Shown here: positions 8,605 to 17,386 of the stretch, piece by piece | Layout of the letters: every line of letters begins with the position of its first letter | How positions within the stretch are numbered: the stretch's first letter is position 1 | NCBI RefSeq assembly: GCF_000146165.2 | Contig: NC_004347.2 | Span: 4,697,029-4,761,028 of the forward strand | Direction of reading: 5' to 3' | DNA length: 64,000 nt | Source: Shewanella oneidensis MR-1 | Lineage (GTDB): Bacteria > Pseudomonadota > Gammaproteobacteria > Enterobacterales > Shewanellaceae | Translations under genes and position numbers: made by a program | The notes under the pieces: generated by a model | What the model was told of the DNA's origin: nothing | Databases searched by the model: none | What the model saw: only the letters and a program-made list of their open reading frames with translations

Positions 8605-11457
8605 ATGAAGTTAACTCGCAAGTCCGATGTCGCCCAAGTGGCCAACAAACCGACGTTAGGTATTAGCCGTCGTCAATTTATGAAGCAAGCAGGTATTGCT
8701 ACAGGTGGTATCGCCGCCGCTTCTTTAATGGGTACTGGCATGATGCGCCGCGCAGAAGCCAAAGATGTGCCATATGATGCTCCAATCGAGATCAAACGTA
8801 CTATTTGTAGTGCGTGTGCTGTCGGTTGTGGTCTGTATGCCGAAGTACAAAACGGTGTGTGGACAGGTCAAGAGCCTGCATTCGATCACCCATTCAATGC
8901 CGGTGGCCACTGTGCTAAAGGTGCTGCGCTACGTGAACACGGCCACGGTGAAAAACGCCTGAAATACCCAATGAAATTGGTTGATGGCAAGTGGAAAAAA
9001 ATCTCTTGGGAAGACGCGATTAACGAAGTGGGCGACCAAATGCTCAACATTCGTAAAGAATCAGGCCCAGACTCTGTGTACTTTATGGGTAGTGCGAAGT
9101 TCTCTAACGAAGGTTGTTATGCATACCGCAAACTGGCGGCCATGTGGGGCACCAACAACGTCGACCACTCTGCTCGTATTTGTCACTCTACCACGGTAGC
9201 TGGTGTTGCTAACACTTGGGGCTACGGTGCGCAAACTAACTCTTTCAACGACATTCAGAATGCCAATGCCATCTTCCTGATCGGTGCAAACCCTGCGGAA
9301 GCGCATCCAGTTTCTATGCAACATATTCTGATCGCCAAAGAGAAAAACAACGCGAAAATCATCGTCGTTGATCCTCGTTTCTCTCGTACTGCAGCACACT
9401 CAGATCTGCACTGCGCGATTCGTCCAGGTACCGATATTCCGTTTATTTACGGTATGTTATGGCACATTTTCGAAAACGGTTGGGAAGATAAAACCTTTAT
9501 CCAACACCGCGTATTCGAGATGGAAACCATCCGTGCAGAAGTGAAAAAATTCCCACCTAAAGAAGTGGCGAATATCACAGGCGTAAGCGAAGAAGTGGTT
9601 TATCAAGCCGCGAAACTGATGGCAGAAAACCGTCCAGGTACCGTTATTTGGTGTATGGGTGGTACTCAGCATCACGTTGGTAACGCTAACACCCGCGCAT
9701 ACTGTATTCTGCAATTAGCCTTAGGCAACATGGGCGTATCTGGCGGCGGTACTAACATTTTCCGTGGTCACGATAACGTTCAAGCAGCAACGGACTTAGG
9801 TCTGCTATTTGATAACTTACCAGGTTACTACGGTCTGACTACTGCGGCATGGGAACATTGGACTAACGTGTGGGAACTGGATATGGAGTGGATGAAGAGT
9901 CGCTTCGATCACGGAACCTACCTTGGTCGTGAGCCAATGACCACACCTGGTATGCCATGTTCTCGCTGGTTTGACGGCGTGTTATTAGAAAAAGATAAAC
10001 TGGCACAGAAAGACAATATCCGCATGGCTTTCTTCTGGGGACAATCGGTTAACACTGGCACCCGCCAACGTGATGTCCGCGATGCCTTAGATAAATTAGA
10101 TACGGTTGTGGTCGTGGATCCATTCCCAACCATCGCAGGTATCATGCACAGCCGTAAAAACGGCGTGTACCTGTTACCAGCCTGTACTCAATTTGAAGCC
10201 TCTGGCGCAGTATCTAACTCAGGCCGTTCAATTCAGTGGCGTGAGCAGGTGATTCAGCCGCTATTCGAATCTAAAAACGATATCGAAATTATGTACATGC
10301 TTGCGAAAAAAGTGGGCATTTCTGAGCAATGGGCTAAGCGCTGGAACATCGCAGGCAATATGCCAGTGGTTGAAGATATCTCTCGCGAAATCAACCGCGG
10401 TATGTGGACTATCGGTTACACCGGTCAAAGCCCAGAGCGTATCAAACAGCACACCCAAAACTGGGGTACCTTTAGCAACAAGACGCTTGAAGCTGCAGGT
10501 GGTCCATGTAAAGGTGAAACCTATGGCTTACCTTGGCCATGTTGGGGCACACCAGAAGCCAAGCACCCTGGTACCCAAATTCTGTATAACCAAGACAAGC
10601 ACGTTAAAGACGGCGGCGGTAACTTCCGTGCCCGTTACGGCGTTGAATACAATGGTAAAAACCTACTGGCGGAAGGCACCTTCTCTAAGGGCGCTGAAAT
10701 CCAAGACGGTTACCCAGAATTCTCTGACAAACTGCTTAAGCAACTCGGTTGGTGGGATGATCTGACTGCAGAAGAAAAAGCGGCTGCAGAAGGTAAAAAC
10801 TGGAAAACTGATTTGTCAGGCGGCATTGTGCGCGTGGCGATCAAGCACGGTTGTATTCCGTTTGGTAATGCGAAAGCCCGTTGTATTGTTTGGACTTTCC
10901 CAGACCAAGCCCCTGTACACCGCGAGCCAATTTATACAGCCCGCCGTGACTTAGTGGCTAAATACCCAACCTATGACGATATGCAAGTACATCGTCTACC
11001 AACACTGTATAAGACGCTCCAAGAGAACGACTTAAGCGGTAAATATCCATTAGTCATGACCTCTGGTCGTTTAGTGGAATACGAAGGTGGTGGTGAAGAA
11101 TCTCGTTGTAACCCATGGCTGGCTGAGCTTCAACAGGAAATGTTCATTGAGATCAGCCCTGCTGACGCTGCTGACCGAGCTATCCGCAACGGTGAGTTTG
11201 TATGGGTAGAAGGTGCTGAAGGCGGTCGTATCAAGGTACAAGCCATGGTGACGCCACGCGTAGCACCGGGTGTAACCTTTATGCCATACCACTTTGCGGG
11301 TGTGATGCACGGAGAAAGTTTAGCGGCTAACTATCCAGAAGGCACTGTGCCTTACGTTATCGGTGAATCCTGTAACACGGCACTGACCTATGGTTATGAC
11401 CCTGTGACCCAAATGCAGGAAACCAAAGCGTCGCTCTGTCAGATCGTTAAAGCATAA
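8605..11457 (+). CDS. fdhA: Formate dehydrogenase catalytic subunit, Cys type (second copy)
   Basis: A 950-residue paralogue of the first FdhA and closely similar along its whole length. A Tat leader (SRRQFMK) precedes the 4Fe-4S motif (CSACAVGCG) and the active-site Cys193 (TGT at 9181-9183) in RICHSTTVAG. The first CxxC loop differs between copies (SHCSVGCGVY against SACAVGCGLY), as do several surface stretches. AGGAG lies about nine bases before ATG 8605. Its codons favour the preferred synonymous set (GGT, CGT, AAC), which hints at high expression. fdhB follows after 29 bases. Confidence 0.95.
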   Translation: MKLTRKSDVAQVANKPTLGISRRQFMKQAGIATGGIAAASLMGTGMMRRAEAKDVPYDAPIEIKRTICSACAVGCGLYAEVQNGVWTGQEPAFDHPFNAGGHCAKGAALREHGHGEKRLKYPMKLVDGKWKKISWEDAINEVGDQMLNIRKESGPDSVYFMGSAKFSNEGCYAYRKLAAMWGTNNVDHSARICHSTTVAGVANTWGYGAQTNSFNDIQNANAIFLIGANPAEAHPVSMQHILIAKEKNNAKIIVVDPRFSRTAAHSDLHCAIRPGTDIPFIYGMLWHIFENGWEDKTFIQHRVFEMETIRAEVKKFPPKEVANITGVSEEVVYQAAKLMAENRPGTVIWCMGGTQHHVGNANTRAYCILQLALGNMGVSGGGTNIFRGHDNVQAATDLGLLFDNLPGYYGLTTAAWEHWTNVWELDMEWMKSRFDHGTYLGREPMTTPGMPCSRWFDGVLLEKDKLAQKDNIRMAFFWGQSVNTGTRQRDVRDALDKLDTVVVVDPFPTIAGIMHSRKNGVYLLPACTQFEASGAVSNSGRSIQWREQVIQPLFESKNDIEIMYMLAKKVGISEQWAKRWNIAGNMPVVEDISREINRGMWTIGYTGQSPERIKQHTQNWGTFSNKTLEAAGGPCKGETYGLPWPCWGTPEAKHPGTQILYNQDKHVKDGGGNFRARYGVEYNGKNLLAEGTFSKGAEIQDGYPEFSDKLLKQLGWWDDLTAEEKAAAEGKNWKTDLSGGIVRVAIKHGCIPFGNAKARCIVWTFPDQAPVHREPIYTARRDLVAKYPTYDDMQVHRLPTLYKTLQENDLSGKYPLVMTSGRLVEYEGGGEESRCNPWLAELQQEMFIEISPADAADRAIRNGEFVWVEGAEGGRIKVQAMVTPRVAPGVTFMPYHFAGVMHGESLAANYPEGTVPYVIGESCNTALTYGYDPVTQMQETKASLCQIVKA

Positions 11458-11486
11458 GTGCAGCTTAAGCTAGGAGAATTGCCACT

Positions 11487-12056
11487 ATGGCTACAATGAA
11501 ATTTTTGTGTGATACCAAGCGCTGCATCGAATGTAACGGTTGTGTCACTGCTTGTAAAAACGAAAACGACTCCGCGCTCGAATGGGGTATCCAACGCCGC
11601 CGCGTCGTGACCATCAATGATGGTAAACCCGGTGAAGCGTCAATCTCTGTCGCTTGTATGCATTGTTCAGACGCGCCTTGTATGGCTGTTTGCCCAGCAA
11701 ACTGCTTCTACAAAACCGAAGATGGCATCGTACTGCACGACAAAGATACCTGTATTGGTTGTGGTTATTGTTTGTATGCCTGTCCTTTTGGCGCACCACA
11801 GTTCCCACAAAAAGGGGCCTTTGGTAACCGCGGCAAGATGGACAAATGTACCTTCTGTGCTGGCGGCCCAGAAGAAACTCACTCAGAGGCAGAGCGCCAG
11901 AAGTACGGTTCAAACCGTATTGCTGAAGGCAAACTACCAATGTGTGCAGAACTATGTGCCACTAAAGCCCTGCTCGCTGGTGATGCTGAAGTTGTTTCTA
12001 ACATCTTCCGTGAGCGCGTGGCTTACCGTGGTGCTAAAAACGCGGCTTGGAATTAA
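11487..12056 (+). CDS. fdhB: Formate dehydrogenase iron-sulfur subunit (second copy)
   Basis: A 189-residue four-cluster ferredoxin subunit. The first 180 residues are nearly identical to the first copy, with the same cysteine spacing. The C-terminal tail diverges and is nine residues shorter. AGGAGAATTGCCACT precedes the ATG. It would link the second FdhA to the second FdhC. The gene is separated from fdhC by 73 bases that contain a strong hairpin (12083-12116), unlike the first set. Confidence 0.95.
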   Translation: MATMKFLCDTKRCIECNGCVTACKNENDSALEWGIQRRRVVTINDGKPGEASISVACMHCSDAPCMAVCPANCFYKTEDGIVLHDKDTCIGCGYCLYACPFGAPQFPQKGAFGNRGKMDKCTFCAGGPEETHSEAERQKYGSNRIAEGKLPMCAELCATKALLAGDAEVVSNIFRERVAYRGAKNAAWN

Positions 12057-12082
12057 TTCAGGTCACAGGATCTGTCCACAGA

Positions 12083-12116
12083 CTTAGCTTGGCGCCTGCT
12101 GGCAGGCGCCACTAAG
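12083..12116 (+). promoter_or_regulatory. Strong intercistronic hairpin between second fdhB and fdhC
   Basis: CTTAG (12083-12087) and TGGCGCCTGC (12090-12099) pair with GCAGGCGCCA (12102-12111) and CTAAG (12112-12116). The result is a 15-base-pair stem with a tiny loop and a two-base bulge. No T-run follows. It could protect the upstream fdhAB message from 3' exonucleases or lower fdhC expression relative to fdhAB. The first operon has no comparable structure at this position. Confidence 0.6.
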
Positions 12117-12129
12117 TGAGAGAGGATGT

Positions 12130-13116
12130 ATGATGAACAAATGGTTCAAACACATAGGTTTAGCCATAGCACTGCTATTTAGTGCCGTGTGTCTAGCCAA
12201 TGGTGGTGATGGACAGGCGATCCAACCTCAAGCCGCTGATGCCCAAATTTGGGCACAGCTGAAGGATGGCGCCACGGGATACACTGCCTCCCAAAGTGAG
12301 TTCCATGCGCAGCCGATCAATACCTATGATCTGCGCGTGCTGGAACTGCGTAGCGACTGGTTAGCACCCGCTCTAATGGCGGCGCTATTTGGTATGATCA
12401 TTATCTTTGTCTTATTTATCAAGGTGAACGGCATCTCCAAGCTACACCATGGTTTTTCAGGCAAGATGGTATATCGCTGGTCTAAGTTTGACGTTTCAAT
12501 CCACTGGTTAGGTGCAATCCCTTGTTTGTTATTAATTTTAACAGGCTTGGTATTGCTCGCTGGACGCTTCTTCTTCCAACCTTGGTTGGGTGAGGGTTTC
12601 TGGGCAGGCTTAGTCTATGGTGCCAAACAAGTCCACGACGTGATGGCCATTCCTTTCATGATCGGTTGGGCACTGATGATCACCCTATGGGCGAAAAACC
12701 AGCTACCCAAAATGTACGATGTGAAGTGGTTTATGGTCGTTGGTGGTTACATCAACTTCGGCCCATTCAAAGGTAAGCACCCTGACGCAGGCTTTGCTAA
12801 CGCCGGCGAAAAAATGTGGTTCTGGGCCTTTGCCCTGTTCGGGTTGATCATTTCAGCATCAGGTATGTTGTTACTGTTCCCAAACCTGTTCGAGCCAAGC
12901 CGCACCTTAAGCTTAATCGCGCTGGTATTGCACTCTGTTAGTGCCATCGTGATCTGCGCTTTCTCTATCGTGCACATCTTTATGGCAACTGTCATGTCAG
13001 AAGGTGGTATGGAGTGTATGGTGTCTGGTTATTGCGATGAAAACTGGGCAAGCCAGCATCACAATCTATGGTTTGATGAAATCAAAGCCAACGGCACGTT
13101 ACAATATAAAGAGTAA
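12130..13116 (+). CDS. fdhC: Formate dehydrogenase cytochrome b subunit (second copy)
   Basis: A 328-residue membrane cytochrome paralogous to 6979-8007. It has a short signal-like segment, a soluble loop, then four membrane segments with the shared blocks HGFSGKMVYRWSKFD and GYINFGPFKGKHPD and the C-terminal CDENWASQHHNLWFDE. N-terminal divergence from the first copy is high and the C-terminal half is strongly conserved. Two adjacent ATG codons (12130 and 12133) both follow AGAGGATGT; the second has slightly better spacing. It anchors the second FDH complex and reduces quinone. Confidence 0.92.
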   Translation: MMNKWFKHIGLAIALLFSAVCLANGGDGQAIQPQAADAQIWAQLKDGATGYTASQSEFHAQPINTYDLRVLELRSDWLAPALMAALFGMIIIFVLFIKVNGISKLHHGFSGKMVYRWSKFDVSIHWLGAIPCLLLILTGLVLLAGRFFFQPWLGEGFWAGLVYGAKQVHDVMAIPFMIGWALMITLWAKNQLPKMYDVKWFMVVGGYINFGPFKGKHPDAGFANAGEKMWFWAFALFGLIISASGMLLLFPNLFEPSRTLSLIALVLHSVSAIVICAFSIVHIFMATVMSEGGMECMVSGYCDENWASQHHNLWFDEIKANGTLQYKE

Positions 13117-13134
13117 CATACTCTGATAAAACAA

Positions 13135-13166
13135 AACCTCCACAGCAAACTGTGGAGGTTTTTTTA
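13135..13166 (+). terminator. Rho-independent terminator after second fdh operon
   Basis: AACCTCCACAG and CTGTGGAGGTT form a perfect 11-base-pair stem with a CAAA loop, followed by T6. It could also slow transcription coming from the convergent receptor gene. Confidence 0.9.
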
Positions 13167-13202
13167 TGGGTGTAGATTTTGAGTGCTCAGTAAACCAACT
13201 GC

Positions 13203-15260
13203 TTAGAAGCGATACATCGCAGATACACCAATATTTCTTGGGTCAATAATCGCGGCATAACCGTCGGGATAACTGCGGCTTGCGGGTTCATTGACTGTCA
13301 TTGCTTGTTCATCAAATAAGTTATTCACAAAGCCACTGACTCTCCAACTATCCGTTTGATAATCAAGGCTTACACGCGCAACCACATAATCACCCGCCAC
13401 TCTAGATTCGGTATTATTGATATCCGCAAAATACTCACCAACATAATGGCCGGCAAAACCGAATGAGAACGCGTCACTCAGCCAGTATTTCAAGCCAGCA
13501 TTGGCTGTAACGTGCGGCGCCGAGTTCAACTGATTACCGATAATGTCGCCATAGCTAGGATCGGCTTGTTTGATTTCACTATCGAGTAACCCTACGCCCG
13601 AAATAAACTGCCAGTTTTCCGTTAACATGGCGCTGAATTCGGCCTCAACCCCGTAGCTGACCGCTTTATCGATATTGGTAATTTTACGTGCGCTATTAGA
13701 CGCTTGATAACCATCAAAATCGTTGTAGAAGAGGTTGGCACTTAAGTTCACATCGCCATTGGCAAATGCGCTACGGCTACTCAGTTCATAGGTATTAACA
13801 AACTCCTCATCGTAGTAGTAATACTCGCTTTCCACCAAAGACAGCGCGCCACCGCCTGAGTTATAACCACGACGAACACTGGCCGCTAAGGTGGTATTAT
13901 CATTCAGCGCGTATTGCAGAACCAACTTCGGCAGGGTAACGGTATTGGCGTCATCGAGTTTTTCTAGCAGTTGACTGCCTTGATAGAGCATAGTGAAGTT
14001 ACGTAATTGCTCCTCACGCATCACTCGGCCACCGACAGTAATCCAGAGTGAGTCGGCGAGCCCATAGGTGACCTCACCATAAACGGAGGCGGACTTAGTA
14101 CTATCATCACCGCTATAGATTGAGCTACCAGTGCTACCAAAATCTTGGCTACGCTTAAAATAGGCTAATCCCACAAAACCGTTAAAATCCTTATCCTTAA
14201 GACCAAAGCTATATTTACCATCCACGGTATAGCTCTTGTCCTTCATATCCACATATTGCTGAGCTGTGGCAAGGGCCTCATAGGATTCAAAGCCCCAGTT
14301 ATAATCCATGTAGGCGACAATCAGATCGAAGGCTTGCCCTTCTCCAAGCTCATAATCCACTTTTACAGAGTGAGTCGTAGATTTAGTTTCGATATAGCGC
14401 TGGAAAATCGGCTTGTAGGCCCAAGGATCATCACCGGTAAAGTAGTTACGTCCTGAGTCACCTTTCTCATCATTGTATGACAAGCTATAGAGTACTTTCA
14501 GATCTTCAATCGCACTCGGCTGCCACAAAAATTTGCCGCGCCAGCGATTGGTAATGAGTTCATTTTGATCAAATGTGGCGGGATTTGTCGGGTATTCCAA
14601 ACCTTTATTGTAGGTTTCGCCCGTCACATTTTGGCCACTCACCCTAAATGCCAATTCATCATCGAGGATCGGGCCTGAGAGCATCACCGCACTATCGATA
14701 AAGTTATCTTGATCGCGATAACCAACGCGAGCCGCGCCCTGCCAATCGAAGGTCGGATCTTCGGTTTTAATAAATACCGTACCGCCAATGCTGTTACGAC
14801 CATTGATGGTCGATTGCGGGCCACGGAACACCTCAATTTGTTGAATATCCCACAACCCGGTATCACCGGAGAGATCAGCAACAAAGGGCTCAGCCACACC
14901 ATCGACTAAGGTTGATACCCGCGCACGAGCCCCACCGGTGAAAGAGTTAAATCCGGAGGCCGAGCCATTACCTGAAACACCCCGAATATCGGGCACAGAA
15001 CCTGATAGCACTACCACATTGGGCACCTCAGATAAGGCACTGGAGGTGGATTGATATTGACCACTATCGAGGGTTTCCTTGTCGATCACAGAAATTGATG
15101 ACGTCGTATCCTTCAGGCTACGCTCAATCTTCTCACCATAAACAGTAATTCTTTCAATCGGTTCTGAAGACTCAGCATCCGCAGCGGCATAAGCGGAAGA
15201 TATCAGTAAACTCGAAACTATTGCGGCAATTGTACTTTTCTTAAACGCCTTGCATTTCAT
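13203..15260 (-). CDS. TonB-dependent outer membrane receptor (siderophore type)
   Basis: A 685-residue receptor with a signal peptide ending in AYA, a TonB-box-like segment (ERITVYG) and a plug domain over about residues 50-160 (containing RGPQSTINGRNSIGGTVFI). A 22-strand barrel follows, ending in the aromatic terminus MYRF. ATG 15260 is preferred because the signal peptide begins there; the frame is open 18 codons further upstream. It likely imports a ferric siderophore; the ligand cannot be read from the sequence. A Fur-like site lies about 80 bases upstream at 15341-15360. The gene is transcribed toward the fdh terminator. Confidence 0.88.
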   Translation of the reverse strand: MKCKAFKKSTIAAIVSSLLISSAYAAADAESSEPIERITVYGEKIERSLKDTTSSISVIDKETLDSGQYQSTSSALSEVPNVVVLSGSVPDIRGVSGNGSASGFNSFTGGARARVSTLVDGVAEPFVADLSGDTGLWDIQQIEVFRGPQSTINGRNSIGGTVFIKTEDPTFDWQGAARVGYRDQDNFIDSAVMLSGPILDDELAFRVSGQNVTGETYNKGLEYPTNPATFDQNELITNRWRGKFLWQPSAIEDLKVLYSLSYNDEKGDSGRNYFTGDDPWAYKPIFQRYIETKSTTHSVKVDYELGEGQAFDLIVAYMDYNWGFESYEALATAQQYVDMKDKSYTVDGKYSFGLKDKDFNGFVGLAYFKRSQDFGSTGSSIYSGDDSTKSASVYGEVTYGLADSLWITVGGRVMREEQLRNFTMLYQGSQLLEKLDDANTVTLPKLVLQYALNDNTTLAASVRRGYNSGGGALSLVESEYYYYDEEFVNTYELSSRSAFANGDVNLSANLFYNDFDGYQASNSARKITNIDKAVSYGVEAEFSAMLTENWQFISGVGLLDSEIKQADPSYGDIIGNQLNSAPHVTANAGLKYWLSDAFSFGFAGHYVGEYFADINNTESRVAGDYVVARVSLDYQTDSWRVSGFVNNLFDEQAMTVNEPASRSYPDGYAAIIDPRNIGVSAMYRF

Positions 15261-15340
15261 AAAAACCTCGACGGCACTCATTGATAAAAAGGTGTTAACT
15301 AAAAATGCCGACAATCTATATTAAAACAACCTTAATCGCA

Positions 15341-15360
15341 ATTGATAACCAATATCATTT
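15341..15360 (-). promoter_or_regulatory. Possible Fur box for the TonB receptor
   Basis: ATTGATA and TATCATT form a 7-5-7 dyad (15341-15359), resembling the Fur core TGATAAT-N-ATTATCA but with a wider centre. It lies in the leader of the receptor gene, where iron repression would be expected. The match is moderate. Confidence 0.45.
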
Positions 15361-15570
15361 ACATTCAAAAGATGACTTTGTGATATTGCGCAAATACATT
15401 AGGCATTGAAGAGGAAAACACTTTAAATGTTAATAAGATAAGTCAGTCACAATAGCCTTATTTCTACAAATATTCGGTGACTAAGACTGAAGCCGTCATC
15501 CAATAGCTTTCTTCTGCTACTGCCTATATTCTAAGTTGCTAATTGGAGGCTTAGTGGAAATACGGAAACC

Positions 15571-15822
15571 ATGAGTGATATTTCAAAAGCAAAATTGATG
15601 TACCTAGCGATAGGAGTGTTCATCGGGAACATTATTGGCAACCTCTCACTATCGATAAGCAATTTATTTTTAGCAATTGCATCCATATTAGGCTGGTTAG
15701 TACTAATGGTCGGAATTCCTCCCTCTAATAGTCACCAATTTCGAATTGCGTCTTTCTTTATATCAATCAGCCTATTACCTGTATCGTGGGGGGATTTATA
15801 TAACGGCAAATTAAGCGCCTAG
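15571..15822 (+). CDS. Small hydrophobic protein of unknown function
   Basis: An 83-residue protein with two to three hydrophobic segments (about residues 8-28, 31-50 and 60-75), so a small inner-membrane protein if real. No family was recognised. The GGAGG at about 15546 is too far from the ATG to serve it, and the closer ACGGAAACC is weak, so the start is uncertain. It stands alone between a divergent receptor gene and a convergent symporter gene. Confidence 0.5.
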   Translation: MSDISKAKLMYLAIGVFIGNIIGNLSLSISNLFLAIASILGWLVLMVGIPPSNSHQFRIASFFISISLLPVSWGDLYNGKLSA

Positions 15823-16095
15823 TGGCCATAGTTTTGCCCTGTATTGGCGATAAGGATTTCGATCACATGCTTACTGAATGAAGTGATAGTCGTGAAGCAA
15901 ATAGCCAGTCGTAAATTCATTACCAACACTGGGCTACTCCGCAGGTACAAATCTTTTTGAATGCAGTTGATATTCTGCTTGTTCGTCCGAGGTAAAACGC
16001 AATAGATACCAAAGTTTCCCCTAGTCAGAGCAAAAATCTTCCCTCAGTAACTCTCGCCTTATCAATACATAAATCGAGCGCTGCCATTACAGGAA

Positions 16096-17022
16096 TTACT
16101 CCAATGCCTCTGTCTGTTTCTGCACTCGGCTCGCCCAATATCCTGCCAGCATGGCGCCTGAGAGATTATGCCAAATCGAAAAAATTGCACTGGGTATCGC
16201 ACTGATGGGGCTAAAAAACTTGATACACAGAGCGGTCGCGAGACCAGAGTTTTGCAGCCCTACCTCAATCGAAATGGTTTTACACACAGTGTGACTAAAG
16301 CCGAGCAAGCGACAGCATAAATAGCCCAAGGTGAGCCCTAGGCCATTATGTAAAAATACCGCGAGTAAAATCACTGGCCCCACCTGGGCAAATTGCCCCG
16401 CATTTAAGGCCACAATGATGCTAATTGCCATAACAATCGCCACGATCGAAATCAGCGGTAACGCGGGAGAAAGTTTAGCCACCTGCGGTTTAAAGAAGTG
16501 ATTCAATACCACACCGACAGTCACAGGGATAAGCACGATTTTGACGAGACTGAGTAACATATCCATCAACGGAATAGCGACCATCTCACCGATTAAGAGC
16601 TGAATAATCAAAGGAGTGAGCACTACACCCGCTAAAGTGGATAGCGCCGTCATCGTGATAGATAAGGCGACATCGCCCTTAGCCAAATAGCAAATTACGT
16701 TCGATGCCGTACCGCCCGCTACGCTCCCCACCAGCACCATGCCGATAGTCAGTTCCCTATCGAGCCCTAAGAGCAAACTGATCGCGAGGGCGCTTAAGGG
16801 CATCAGGGTAAATTGCAAAATTAAGCCCGTGATAACAGCACGCTTCTGCTTGAATGCATTTGCAAAATCTTGTAAATCTAAGGTCAAGCCCATGGATAAC
16901 ATAATGACCACCAGCAGCGGTACTATGCTGTTTTTAAATACGACAAACCAAGCTGGCATGAGATACGCCGTTACCGCCCCGAGCAGGGCAAACAGCGGAA
17001 ACAGGCGGTTGACATTTACCAC
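16096..17022 (-). CDS. Bile acid:sodium symporter (BASS) family transporter
   Basis: A 308-residue membrane protein with nine or ten hydrophobic segments and family features including MLSMGLTLDLQDF near residue 45, GGTASNVICYLAKGD near residue 105 and an ISIEVGLQNSGLA block near residue 250. Members co-transport sodium with organic anions; the bacterial substrate here is unknown. The stop lies about 275 bases from the next gene on the other strand. No signal for regulation is visible. Confidence 0.88.
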   Translation of the reverse strand: MVNVNRLFPLFALLGAVTAYLMPAWFVVFKNSIVPLLVVIMLSMGLTLDLQDFANAFKQKRAVITGLILQFTLMPLSALAISLLLGLDRELTIGMVLVGSVAGGTASNVICYLAKGDVALSITMTALSTLAGVVLTPLIIQLLIGEMVAIPLMDMLLSLVKIVLIPVTVGVVLNHFFKPQVAKLSPALPLISIVAIVMAISIIVALNAGQFAQVGPVILLAVFLHNGLGLTLGYLCCRLLGFSHTVCKTISIEVGLQNSGLATALCIKFFSPISAIPSAIFSIWHNLSGAMLAGYWASRVQKQTEALE

Positions 17023-17386
17023 GGGAAATCCTTTTTTAAAGCCATAACCACAGGGATAATGACAGCCAGACTCCCGCTATACAAGCCAAAGCATCCACAG
17101 GTTAAAAACACCTTCGTTCAAATTTCAGCCTTTCGATTAAGCTGCATAAGTTAATCGCCCAAATTCAATTAGAAGCGCTTAAAAACCTCAGCAGGCATGC
17201 ATCTGCAATCACTAAAACATGATCTGCTTAACAAAAAACTAGTGATTTCCTTGTTAGGAAACCGTAACTTATAACCAGTTCACGTTTTATTTACTCCATT
17301 CGAGGTAGTCTAATTGCGCTAGGTGGTCGTGAATTACCTAAAGCAATTTCGGTGTTTACGGTTAGCACTCTCAGATAGGAATCGTT
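17023..17386. other. Divergent intergenic region, symporter / HemN-like gene
   Basis: The 364 bases hold the promoters of two divergent genes. No coding frame, clear Fur box or terminator was found. AGATAGGAATCGTT before 17387 is the likely ribosome binding region for the HemN-like gene. Confidence 0.4.

Noticed and set aside
4033..9183. Selenocysteine TGA in the fdhA genes
   Set aside because: Both active-site codons (4033-4035 and 9181-9183) are TGT, and no in-frame TGA or selenocysteine insertion element is needed.
10301..10765. A 154-residue frame inside the second fdhA
   Set aside because: Shadow frame caused by codon bias; fdhA is clearly the real gene.
15545..15549. GGAGG as ribosome binding site of the small gene at 15571
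   Set aside because: The distance to the ATG is over 20 bases, too far for initiation.
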